Below, one piece after another: positions 7,182 to 14,540 of a stretch of DNA of 34,222 bases. Within the stretch, counting starts at the first letter, position 1, and each line of letters begins with the position of its first letter. The notes beneath the pieces were generated by a model. That model was not told the origin of the DNA. It saw nothing but the letters and a program-made list of their open reading frames with translations, and did no database searches. Made by a program: the position numbers and the translations under genes. The stretch spans positions 1-34,222 of the forward strand of contig JAJYYA010000008.1 of NCBI GenBank assembly GCA_021801345.1, written 5' to 3'. Source of the stretch: Nitrospirota bacterium (GTDB taxonomy: Bacteria; Nitrospirota; Leptospirillia; Leptospirillales; Leptospirillaceae).

Positions 7182-8228
7182 TCAGGAATGAAGAATCATG
7201 CCCCCTACGCCAACGGCCCACCCATGGGCGCTGTCGGGGAAAGTGAGGCCGTAAAGATCGAGATTGGTGCCGCTCTTGATCCGGGTCCAGGTGTTTCCTC
7301 CGTCGACGGTCTTCAGGAAGATCCCGAGGACGCCAATCACATAGCCCACCTTGTCGTTAAGGAAGACCACGGAATGGAGATCGTTGGACTCCCGCTCGAA
7401 GCCTGCCACGCCCCACTCGAGGGGAGGACGGCCTGGACCGTTCTGGATCACCCAGCTCTGCCCGCCGTTTGCCGTGAACTCGATGATCCCGTGGGTCCCG
7501 ACGACCCAGCCCCTGTTCGCATCGATGAAGGTCACTCCGTAGAGATCCTTCCTGACGGGATTGTTCTGCTTCTTCCAGGTCGCCCCGCCGTCGGTCGTGG
7601 TAAGGATGAGCCCATCCTGCCCCACGGCCCAGCCATGTGTCGGATCCCCCTTGAGGAAGGAGACTTTCATGATCCACTGGGCAGTGTCGGTTGACACCTT
7701 GGCCCAGTGCTCTCCGCCATCCGTCGTGTGAAGGAGCGTGCCGGCAAATCCCGACGCCCAACCGTTGTCCTTGTCGAGGAAGGTCACCGAATAGAGATCG
7801 AAGGGAATGCCCGGATTCTGGGTCTCCCAGCTCTTGCCCCCATCGGTCGTCGAAAGGATCAGACCATTGTTGCCCACGGCCCAACCGCGATTGGCGTCGA
7901 GAAAGTGGACGGAATGGATCCAGTGCGTCGTCCCCGTGTTGAGGGGGGTCCAGGTCTTTCCGGAGTCGGCGGTATGGAGAATCACGCCGGAAGCCCCGGA
8001 GACCCACCCCTCGTTGTCGTTAAGGAAGCAGAGCCCGTCAAAAGGCACACCGACACCCAGGGAGTCGGCAAAGCGCCACTGATCCTGGGCAGCAGCTTTC
8101 GCACTCGATTCGGGAAAAAGGGACGGTCCCGCCAGAACGAGGGTCAAAAGCCCCCCGACGGCCACGGAAAGGGCCCGACCGGAGAAGCGGCCCCCTAGAA
8201 GCGATTTCCTGCTCTCATATGATCCCAT
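7182..8228 (-). CDS. exported YCF48/HCF136-like beta-propeller
   Basis: A 348-residue protein with a signal peptide (ALSVAVGGLLTLVLAGPSLF, cleavage near SAKAAA). The rest consists of seven repeats of the form GW-x-x-G-x-x-G-x-IL-x-T-x-DGG-x-x-W, for example GWAVGNNGLILSTTDGGKSW and GWAVGQDGLILTTTDGGATW. This is the seven-bladed YCF48 (photosystem II assembly/stability factor-like) propeller family. In non-phototrophs these exported proteins are thought to help assemble or shield membrane redox complexes, but the client is rarely known. A GGAGGA site lies six bases before the ATG. It heads the unit that continues into the DsrE/F/H and OppCB genes, after a strong hairpin. Confidence 0.88.
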   Translation of the reverse strand: MGSYESRKSLLGGRFSGRALSVAVGGLLTLVLAGPSLFPESSAKAAAQDQWRFADSLGVGVPFDGLCFLNDNEGWVSGASGVILHTADSGKTWTPLNTGTTHWIHSVHFLDANRGWAVGNNGLILSTTDGGKSWETQNPGIPFDLYSVTFLDKDNGWASGFAGTLLHTTDGGEHWAKVSTDTAQWIMKVSFLKGDPTHGWAVGQDGLILTTTDGGATWKKQNNPVRKDLYGVTFIDANRGWVVGTHGIIEFTANGGQSWVIQNGPGRPPLEWGVAGFERESNDLHSVVFLNDKVGYVIGVLGIFLKTVDGGNTWTRIKSGTNLDLYGLTFPDSAHGWAVGVGGMILHS

Positions 8229-8663
8229 AAAACGTCCTCCAGGTCCTTGATGTTGTCGCCAGATGTTTCACCGATGCCGGATCCTGCCTCCGCGGCTCGA
8301 GTCGCCCCGAGTCCCCCGCCGAAAGCCCCCGGAAAGCTCCAGGAGCCCAAAAAGCCAGTTCACGATGGGGCTCAAGAAAAGTCAGGCCCGGGAGCAGGGG
8401 CCAGATTTTGCCATACCCCAAAAGCAGGCCCCATTGCCAAGATCATGATCGCCTCGACAAAGAGCCCCTCGCCCTCTCGGGCGTCCGGCAAATGAACTCG
8501 TGCCCGACTAAAATTTAGCCTGAAAATGTGCTTGATTGTATCGATAATCACGAGGCAATGCAACGGCTCGCCGGGAAATGGCAAAATTCCTTATTTTTCT
8601 CCCGGTCCCTGAGTGGGCTCAAGGGAGGGCTTTGGACGAAAGCGCCCGCCGCTTCCTCATCCC
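8229..8663. other. gene-free gap with AT-rich dyads
   Basis: I see no supported gene in these 435 bp. A short AT-rich core near 8508-8550 holds the palindrome CTAAA-A-TTTAG (8508-8518) and an imperfect dyad TGATT-N8-AATCA (8533-8550). These probably belong to the promoter or operator of the YCF48-like gene. I found no convincing -35/-10 pair. Confidence 0.4.
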
Positions 8664-9998
8664 TTACCGAGAAAAGGGCCCGGGCTGGGCGCGGTTCTTT
8701 TCGGATTCCATGTTAAGGCGGTAAAAATGAGTCCGCCCGAAAAGAACGAGGGTTCTGCCGTCGGTGGTGAAGGTCTGCACCCGGGGTCTCGCCCCGACCG
8801 GAAGAAAGATCGGGCGACCGGAGGCCTTGAGAGCCTTGAGAAAAGGGAATTTCCCTCCGGACGGAAGCCGCATCATTTCGTCGGCCAGCACGGCCGGATT
8901 GACCGATACAATCGTCCATCGCCTCTCTCCTCCGGAAAATCGTCCGGGGGGATAAAGATAGGTCAGACTGTTTCCCCACCAGATGCCGGCAACCGGAAGA
9001 TCTTTGGCCGAGACTCTCAGACAGTGAGACAGAGTCGCTTCGGGAGAGGCATGGGGAACCCGGCACACATAGCTCCGACTTCCCATAAAAAGACCCCGTC
9101 CTCCCCCCAGAGGAAGCATGCCGAGGGCGCTGTCGACACTCGAAGGGGAGCGGACGGGATCGTTTACGATAGACTGCCCCTCCGGCTCCTTCCGGGCCGT
9201 AAGATAGAAGCGGCAGGAGAAGCAGGGATCTTTCGACTTCAAGAGACTCTTCGGGGTCAGAAGGGGGGGCGGCCCCTTGGCCAGGGAGGTCTCCCGGGGG
9301 AGAGGAAGGTAGCCGGCGGGGTCGGACCAGAGAATTCGGTCATGAAGGACGAGGTAGGGGGTTCCCGACTCGATACGGCCGCTGTCGTAGCCCATCCAGA
9401 GAATCCGGGCCTTGTCGTCGAAGAGAAGTCGCCGGACAGGGATCTCGCCCTTCTCGGGAAAGTAGTCCACCTCTCCCGTCAGGGCAGGGAGATCCCCCCG
9501 CTCGCCGCTCCCGGTTCCGATCTGGTAGGAGCGAATAAAAGGCGCCCCCCCCTCTCCTTCTCCCGAGAGAAAAAGATGGCCCTGACCGATCGCGGCCGCC
9601 CTCAGACGCACCCGGATGGGAAGAGCCGGAACGGGGATGGACTCCCACCTCTCCCGCCAAAGATCCCTAGCTCCCATCGGATGCTCGAGGGAGAGCCGAA
9701 AGAGCCTCAGACGGTGGCGGTCGTCGAGAAAGTAATATCGACCGGGCGCTCCGGTCCCGAATGTGACGGAGGAGCGAATCCTTGCTCCCGGGGGAAGGGG
9801 AAGAACGGAAAGGGTCCCGCTTGCGATAGGAGAGGGGAGGCCGTCATGGGCGGCAGGAAGGAGCGTCGCCGGAAAGACCACCGAGGCCAGCAGGACCCGG
9901 CCGGCACGCCGGAAGAGAGAGTCGGGAAGCAAAGACGGGAACACGGCACCACCCGCGCAGGAAGGTTTTGGGTCCCCGAAGAGAACGGGACCGACCAT
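8664..9998 (-). CDS. large secreted protein of unknown function
   Basis: A 444-residue protein with no family I recognise. Residues about 27-52 (SLFRRAGRVLLASVVFPATLLPAA) look like a late signal peptide, so the true start may lie inside the frame. The body is rich in beta-strand-like segments with aromatic and glycine residues (GRYYFLDDRHRLRLFRL, RILWMGYDSGRIESGTPYLVLHD, LTYLYPPGRF), which suggests a propeller or sandwich outside the cytoplasm. There is a CFSC pair near residue 259. The first ATG (9998) has no clear ribosome site. A TATAGT -10-like element sits only 11 bases upstream, so a near-leaderless mRNA is possible. Codon use matches its neighbours. Confidence 0.6.
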   Translation of the reverse strand: MVGPVLFGDPKPSCAGGAVFPSLLPDSLFRRAGRVLLASVVFPATLLPAAHDGLPSPIASGTLSVLPLPPGARIRSSVTFGTGAPGRYYFLDDRHRLRLFRLSLEHPMGARDLWRERWESIPVPALPIRVRLRAAAIGQGHLFLSGEGEGGAPFIRSYQIGTGSGERGDLPALTGEVDYFPEKGEIPVRRLLFDDKARILWMGYDSGRIESGTPYLVLHDRILWSDPAGYLPLPRETSLAKGPPPLLTPKSLLKSKDPCFSCRFYLTARKEPEGQSIVNDPVRSPSSVDSALGMLPLGGGRGLFMGSRSYVCRVPHASPEATLSHCLRVSAKDLPVAGIWWGNSLTYLYPPGRFSGGERRWTIVSVNPAVLADEMMRLPSGGKFPFLKALKASGRPIFLPVGARPRVQTFTTDGRTLVLFGRTHFYRLNMESEKNRAQPGPFSR

Positions 9999-10084
9999 TT
10001 TCCGTGCCTACTATACCATACCCGACAAAGACTACCGAATTCGGAACAAAGTCCGTAACCTGTGCTCTTTCCCTTCCGCACGAA

Positions 10085-10243
10085 AAAAAGTCTCCTCCAT
10101 CATCAGAAGATCGCTCATGCGGCCAAGAAGCCGAAGGATTTTGTGGAGGTCGAGGGCCTTGTCCAGACGAACCGCACGCACCCCGCATGGCGGGAGAGAA
10201 GGCTCTCCTGTTCGGGAGTCGGAACCAGGAGGTAAAGGTACAT
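10085..10243 (-). pseudogene. tnpB (IS200/IS605 OrfB) remnant with frameshift
   Basis: From the ATG at 10243 the frame reads MYLYLLVPTPEQESLLSRHA and then GCVRFVW, matching the conserved N-terminus of TnpB/OrfB (Y-x-LYPTPEQ-x-x-LLxxHxGCxRFVWNKAL). After the tryptophan (codon at 10163-10165) the frame loses one base. The expected NKALDL continuation is present in the next frame (DKALDLHKILRLL). The rest of TnpB (RuvC-like domain, zinc finger) is missing. This is the decayed N-terminal end of an IS605-group accessory gene. The remainder of the 9999-10402 gap shows no other gene. Confidence 0.7.
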
Positions 10244-10402
10244 AAGAAGGGCGAGCGGGAGGAGAGGACCGGGACGGATCTCGAGATCAGGCGGCACGGA
10301 TCCGGGGAAAGGCGCGTCCAGGGCGGTCGGCATTTCTTGCCGAAAGATCTTGGAAGAGATTTGGAATAAACTCTTTCTTTATTTGGGGATCTTTTCTGAG
10401 AT

Positions 10403-10846
10403 ATGATAAAAGTCGTTCTCGATACATCCGTTGTGGCAAGTGGACTGCGTAGCGTCCATGGAGCAAGCAACGGCGTACTACGAATGGTTGCCATGGAAAG
10501 GGTTCGGATACTGACCACACCAGCGCTGTTTCTGGAGTACGAGTCGGTACTCAAGAGGCCGGAACAAAGGTTCGCATCAGGAATGTCGGTGAACAAAGCG
10601 GCCTACCCCCTCAAACTTCCCATATCTCTCAAGGCGGCGGCTCAACGTCTTGCCCGCGAGGATGGGGTCTCTCTCAACTGGTGGATCACTGTGGCTTTGG
10701 CCGAGAAGGTCGGCGCTGTTGAAACGGCTGCCGAATTTTTCAAAAAACGTGCCGGTCATGCTCGCCCAGTCGACCTTTTGCCTTTTCTGGAGAGAGCTGG
10801 CAACGAACCCCCTCCTCCAAGCGACAAGACGAACCTGGCAGACTGA
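10403..10846 (+). CDS. chimera of PIN-toxin N-terminus and HicB-like antitoxin
   Basis: A 147-residue open frame. Residues 1-60 (MIKVVLDTSVVASGLRS, HGASNGVL, ALFLEYESVLKRPEQ, FASGMS) match the start of the COG1569 PIN-family toxin. The first acid (Asp7) and Glu47 are present, but the later PIN acids are gone. Residues 62-147 (NKAAYPLKLPISLKAAAQRL, AREDGVSLNWWITVALAEKV, GAVETAAEFFKKRAG) match the HicB-like antitoxin normally encoded next to such toxins. The simplest reading is an in-frame deletion of about 80 PIN codons that fused toxin start to antitoxin. An inactive toxin is expected. An antitoxin could still be made from the internal ATG at 10583, although its ribosome site is poor. The ribosome site before 10403 is also weak. 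Confidence 0.75.
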   Translation: MIKVVLDTSVVASGLRSVHGASNGVLRMVAMERVRILTTPALFLEYESVLKRPEQRFASGMSVNKAAYPLKLPISLKAAAQRLAREDGVSLNWWITVALAEKVGAVETAAEFFKKRAGHARPVDLLPFLERAGNEPPPPSDKTNLAD

Positions 10847-10981
10847 TCTTCGGCTTTTAGCGCTCGCCTTCTCCCCCCTCTCTCCGGCGCTTCGGCCCGA
10901 AGATGAGAACGGACAGACAGGCCAGAACAGGAATCGGTATCCGCATAGAATGACTCTCCTTCCCCTATCCGAAAGGCCTCC

Positions 10982-12481
10982 ATGCTCGAAGACATTCTCG
11001 CCCGATCCCCCATCCCCTTTCTCCTCGCAGGACGCAGGGAGACAGGAGCACTCCCCCCGCACACGATCGAGAGTTTTGTACGGCCGATCCCCTCTCCCGT
11101 CGGATCGGCGACTCCGGAGGCCTCCTCCTGGCAGGTCGCCCGGGCGGGAACGGGAGAGGTACTTCTTGCGCTCGAGGCCGTCGCCCGGGGACAGGAGAGC
11201 CTTACCCGTCTCCCTCCTCACCGGAGACGGATCATTCTCGAGGAGACGGCCCGAGGCCTTGAAGCCCACAGGACACTGTTTGCCCGGCTCATCACCGCCG
11301 AGGTGGGGAAGCCCGCCTCAGCCGCCCTCTTCGAGGTCGAAAGGGCCATCGCCACATTCAGGGTCGCGGCAGATCTTGCCGCCACATTCGGACACCACTT
11401 TCAGCCGGGCAATCTTGTCCCACAGGGAGCGGGCATGCTCGGTCTCGTCGACAGAGTCTCAGCCGGCCCCGTCCTCGCCATCACTCCCTACAACTTCCCC
11501 TTGAACCTCCTCGTCCACAAGGTGGCTCCGGCCATCGCCACGGGAAGCGCACTCGTCGTCAAGCCTGCCCCCCGGGGGATGACGACGGCTCTTGCCCTGG
11601 GAGAGATTCTTCTTTCGGCGGGTCTCCCTCCCGAAGCCCTCTCCATCCTCCCCTGCGACATTGCCGACACCGAACGCCTCATCGACCATCCCGCCCTTCC
11701 GGTCGTCTCCTTTACCGGTTCGGCGACGGTAGGGTGGCGAATCCGGGAGCGGGTCCCCCGGAAGAAGGTTCTTCTGGAGCTGGGGGGAACGGCTGCGGTC
11801 ATGGTTGCCGAGGACGGGATGAGCCCTGAACTGTGCGATCGTCTGATCTCTGGAGCTTTCGCCTATTCGGGGCAAATCTGCATCTCAATCCAGAGGATTC
11901 TTGTGGCCCGCCCACTCTACGAACCCCTCCGTGCCCTCCTTTCAGAAAAGCTTCGGGAGCTTGCGTCGGACGGGCGCGTGGGGCCCCCCGACGCTCCCCG
12001 GACTCTCGTGGGACCGCTCATCAGCCGCTCCCACGCCGATGCGGTCAGGATTAAGATCGAAGAGGCCGTTTTGGCAGGCGCGGAGCTTCTTTCTCCGATT
12101 CGGCAGGAAGGGGCCCTCCTTTACCCGGTTCTGTTGACAAAAACGGAGGCCGACTGGCCAATCGAACAGGAGGAGGTCTTTGGTCCCGTCGCGACGCTGA
12201 CACCCTTCGACAGCCCCGAGGAGGCGATCCGTCGGATCAATCGTTCCCGCTTCGGGATTCAGGCAGGAATCTTCACCCGCCAGATCGACCAGGCGATCGG
12301 ATGGGCAAGGTCGATCGAAGTCGGCGGAGTCCTGATCAATGAAATTCCGACTTACAGACTCGACCACTGGCCCTACGGAGGCGTCAAGGAGTCGGGAAGC
12401 GGATTCGAGGGAATTCCCTATGCAATGGAGGAGATGAGCCGGCCACGCCTTCTCGCCATCCGGCTTCCGACGGGAGGATAG
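10982..12481 (+). CDS. aldehyde dehydrogenase family protein
   Basis: A 499-residue NAD(P)-dependent aldehyde dehydrogenase of standard length. Hallmarks are TPYNFPLN (Asn171 stabilises the thiohemiacetal), VVKPAPRG for cofactor binding, FTGSATVG at the Rossmann loop, the general base Glu266 in LLELGGT, the catalytic Cys300 in SGQICISIQR, and EEVFGPVATL and GGVKESGSG near the end. The closest style is lactaldehyde/succinate-semialdehyde or NADP-dependent glyceraldehyde-3-phosphate dehydrogenases. The substrate cannot be fixed by eye. An AAAGG site precedes the ATG. It is a single gene, convergent with the fbp cluster. Confidence 0.92.
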   Translation: MLEDILARSPIPFLLAGRRETGALPPHTIESFVRPIPSPVGSATPEASSWQVARAGTGEVLLALEAVARGQESLTRLPPHRRRIILEETARGLEAHRTLFARLITAEVGKPASAALFEVERAIATFRVAADLAATFGHHFQPGNLVPQGAGMLGLVDRVSAGPVLAITPYNFPLNLLVHKVAPAIATGSALVVKPAPRGMTTALALGEILLSAGLPPEALSILPCDIADTERLIDHPALPVVSFTGSATVGWRIRERVPRKKVLLELGGTAAVMVAEDGMSPELCDRLISGAFAYSGQICISIQRILVARPLYEPLRALLSEKLRELASDGRVGPPDAPRTLVGPLISRSHADAVRIKIEEAVLAGAELLSPIRQEGALLYPVLLTKTEADWPIEQEEVFGPVATLTPFDSPEEAIRRINRSRFGIQAGIFTRQIDQAIGWARSIEVGGVLINEIPTYRLDHWPYGGVKESGSGFEGIPYAMEEMSRPRLLAIRLPTGG

Positions 12482-12530
12482 TGACGGGAGAATAGGAACT
12501 CTCAGATTGCGACGGAGAAAAAGACCCGGC

Positions 12531-12561
12531 GCTCAGGCCAGAGCTCAGGCCAGAGCTCAGG
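12531..12561. repeat. 12-bp tandem repeat across the fbp stop codon
   Basis: The unit GCTCAGGCCAGA is repeated 2.6 times without error (12531, 12543, 12555). Its TCA supplies the fbp TGA. Because the unit is 12 bp, each copy provides an in-phase stop, so copy-number change would alter only the 3' untranslated region. Confidence 0.85.
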
Positions 12562-13555
12562 AAGGCGCGGCCACGATGCGAAGATAGCGTTCCACCAGAG
12601 GGCGAGAGCCCACGACGAGAGGGACCCGCTGGTGGATGTGGACCGGCGGAACGTCGAGAATGGGGCGGTGGCCGTCGACCGCCTCCCCTCCTGCCGCGCG
12701 AGCGATAAGGGCCATGGGGATGGCCTCGTAGAGAAGGCGGAGCTTGCCCTCGGGATGTCCCCCCGAGCCCCCCTTAGGCATATCTCCCGGATAGAGGTAG
12801 ATCCCGCCCTTCTTCAGGTTCCGGTGAAAGTCCATAACGAGTGCGCCCACATACCGGGCGCTGTAAGGAGCCCCGGAAAGGGACCGCAGATACCGCTGGT
12901 CCTCCTCTCTCCACCGGGAGGCGTTCCCTGCGTTCAGACTCACGATATCGCCTCCCCCCCCCGGAAAGCGCAGCGGCCCGGGAAGAGGAAGGAACTCGCC
13001 CCGGGCCGGATCGAGGGCGAACTGCCTCACCTCCCGGCCGAACGTGACGACAAGAAGGGTCGAGACGCTGTAGAGAACATAGGCGGAAAAGACGGGCGAC
13101 AAAACCGAGCGAAGCACCGCGGCCGAAGGATCGGAGGGCTCCCCCGCGGAAGGACGGAATACACAGAAGATCGAGCCGACCGGCCCAGAAACGGCGAGGT
13201 TGGAGGAGCCGTCGAGGGGATCCATGGCGACATGAAAGAGACCGGAGCTCCCGTTTAAAATCTCGGGCGACTCCCGCTCCTCCGAGACAAGGCACCGGAC
13301 GGCTCCGGTCTCCCGGATCGTTCGGGTAAAGACCTCCTGGGCAATCTCGTCGAAGGCCTGGACCTCCTCCCCTTGCACGTTCACCGCACCGGCGGCACCG
13401 GTGAGTCCCTTGAGCGGTCCCAAGGCCAGAAGTCCGGCCATCTCGCGCCCCCCGGCGGCCAAGGCCCAAAGAACCTTCCTCGCTCCTTCCCGCTCGGGGG
13501 CCGAAAGCCCCGCCTCTTTGTCCGGAAGTTCGTCCAGACCCACTCTCTCGTCCAT
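12557..13555 (-). CDS. fbp: fructose-1,6-bisphosphatase, class I
   Basis: A 332-residue enzyme, the canonical length, that removes the 1-phosphate of fructose 1,6-bisphosphate in gluconeogenesis and the Calvin or related cycles. Metal and phosphate motifs are visible: SEE near residue 91, MDPLDGSSN (Asp112, Asp115), SLNAGN near the middle, KKGGIYLYPGD, KLRLLYEAIPMALI with the catalytic-site Glu, and a C-terminal VPPVHIHQRVPLVVGS. The frame opens 19 codons earlier, but the ATG at 13555 has GAGAGGAG six bases upstream, so I use it. It is the last gene of an eight-gene minus-strand cluster, 43 nt after the zinc-ribbon gene. Confidence 0.93.
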   Translation of the reverse strand: MDERVGLDELPDKEAGLSAPEREGARKVLWALAAGGREMAGLLALGPLKGLTGAAGAVNVQGEEVQAFDEIAQEVFTRTIRETGAVRCLVSEERESPEILNGSSGLFHVAMDPLDGSSNLAVSGPVGSIFCVFRPSAGEPSDPSAAVLRSVLSPVFSAYVLYSVSTLLVVTFGREVRQFALDPARGEFLPLPGPLRFPGGGGDIVSLNAGNASRWREEDQRYLRSLSGAPYSARYVGALVMDFHRNLKKGGIYLYPGDMPKGGSGGHPEGKLRLLYEAIPMALIARAAGGEAVDGHRPILDVPPVHIHQRVPLVVGSRPLVERYLRIVAAPS

Positions 13556-13598
13556 CGTGATCTCCTCTCCCATCGCTTCGCCCCCTTTGCCCTCTCCC

Positions 13599-14009
13599 TC
13601 AACCCGCCCCATTGCCGAGCCCGCGATCCTCTGCCCAGGTGTCGAGCTCCATCAAAAGATGGGCCACCTCCCGGGGAACGAGGATCACGTGGGGGCTTCG
13701 CCCCTTTTTCACCGTCTGGTCGATCGCGGCAATCCGTTCTCTGGCCCGGACAAAGGTCGTCCGGTCGTCAAGACAGGAGGTTTGCCCTGCCCGAAGCTTC
13801 GCGAACTCCTCCCGTATCGCCCGCACGTCCCGCTGAAAGTCCTTTTCCCGGGAGCACTCCTCGCAATACCATCGGGGCGACATGTTGCCGTAGGCCGAAA
13901 GCCTGTCGTAGGGGCGGTCAAAGAAATCATGGCCCAAAGAGAGTTTGTATAGGACAGCGTTCGTCCTCCCGCAGGAGTCGCAGCAGCCGTTCTGGTCAGG
14001 GGGTTCCAT
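13599..14009 (-). CDS. small Cys4 zinc-ribbon protein, unknown function
   Basis: A 136-residue protein. The N-terminus carries CCDSCGRTN and, about 40 residues later, RWYCEECSREKDF, together a likely zinc-binding Cys4 ribbon. A charged helical region follows (DFQRDVRAIREEFAKL and TTFVRARERIAAIDQTVKKG). I do not recognise the family. The ATG at 14009 has AAGGA seven bases upstream and begins one base after the stop of the preceding gene, so the much longer upstream open frame is not used. Translational coupling to its neighbours suggests a regulatory or accessory role within the cluster. Confidence 0.7.
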   Translation of the reverse strand: MEPPDQNGCCDSCGRTNAVLYKLSLGHDFFDRPYDRLSAYGNMSPRWYCEECSREKDFQRDVRAIREEFAKLRAGQTSCLDDRTTFVRARERIAAIDQTVKKGRSPHVILVPREVAHLLMELDTWAEDRGLGNGAG

Positions 14010-14010
14010 A

Positions 14011-14502
14011 TCAGATTCCTTTAAAGGGGCCTGGAGGGCTCCCCTCCGGAGAGCCCTCCGTCGTTCGGCGCAAAAGGCCGGCCAAGTGGGAAAGCGTCCG
14101 GTCGAAGGTCGTGAGATAAAAGTTTCGGCCAAGGTCGGAGGATTCGCCGGGACGGAGATATCCAAGAAAATATTTGTTCGGGCGATTTAAAAGGAGCTTT
14201 GCCCGGAGGATCCGGAAGAGCTCCGAGATCTCCCCCTCCCGGTCGGGATGGAGCACCCTCATAGTCGGAGCGACCGTCTCCTCCCATCGAGAGAGGATCT
14301 CCTCAAGCCTGTCCATCTCCCGAAGATCCTCCTCCTCCGGCGAGAAGCACCACTCGTTTTTCCCGTCCTCCATCGCCACGGAGACGACCGGAACACGCAG
14401 AACAAGCCTCCGCGTCCCCTCCTTCAGGCCGGACAGAAGACCCTCTGGCTCTTCCCCCACGATCCCCTCCCCGATTCTTCCCTCAACCGACAGACAGGTC
14501 AC
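14011..14502 (-). CDS. conserved-looking protein of unknown function
   Basis: A 163-residue soluble protein that I cannot assign. The first half is strand-rich and acidic (RRLVLRVPVVSVAMEDGKNEWCF). The second is helical (EEEDLREMDRLEEILSRWEE and SELFRILRAKLLLNRPNKYF) and ends in a region that loops into RNFYLTTFDRTLSHLAGLL. The first start is GTG 14502 with a modest GGGA site. An internal GTG (about 14457), preceded by GGGGAGGGG, is a serious alternative. The gene sits between the deacetylase-family gene and the zinc-ribbon gene with almost no spacer, and codon bias matches them. Confidence 0.6.
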   Translation of the reverse strand: MTCLSVEGRIGEGIVGEEPEGLLSGLKEGTRRLVLRVPVVSVAMEDGKNEWCFSPEEEDLREMDRLEEILSRWEETVAPTMRVLHPDREGEISELFRILRAKLLLNRPNKYFLGYLRPGESSDLGRNFYLTTFDRTLSHLAGLLRRTTEGSPEGSPPGPFKGI

Positions 14503-14540
14503 CCCGATCCCACGAAGACACCCGGAGCCCGCCCCTTATT

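Noticed and set aside
8215-8421. A 68-codon minus-strand frame upstream of the YCF48-like gene
   Set aside because: It overlaps the YCF48 ribosome site and start, and has no ribosome site or recognisable sequence.
8613-10058. A 481-codon plus-strand frame
   Set aside because: It mirrors the 444-residue minus-strand gene. The minus frame has a plausible signal peptide and strand pattern, while the plus frame is low-complexity and basic.
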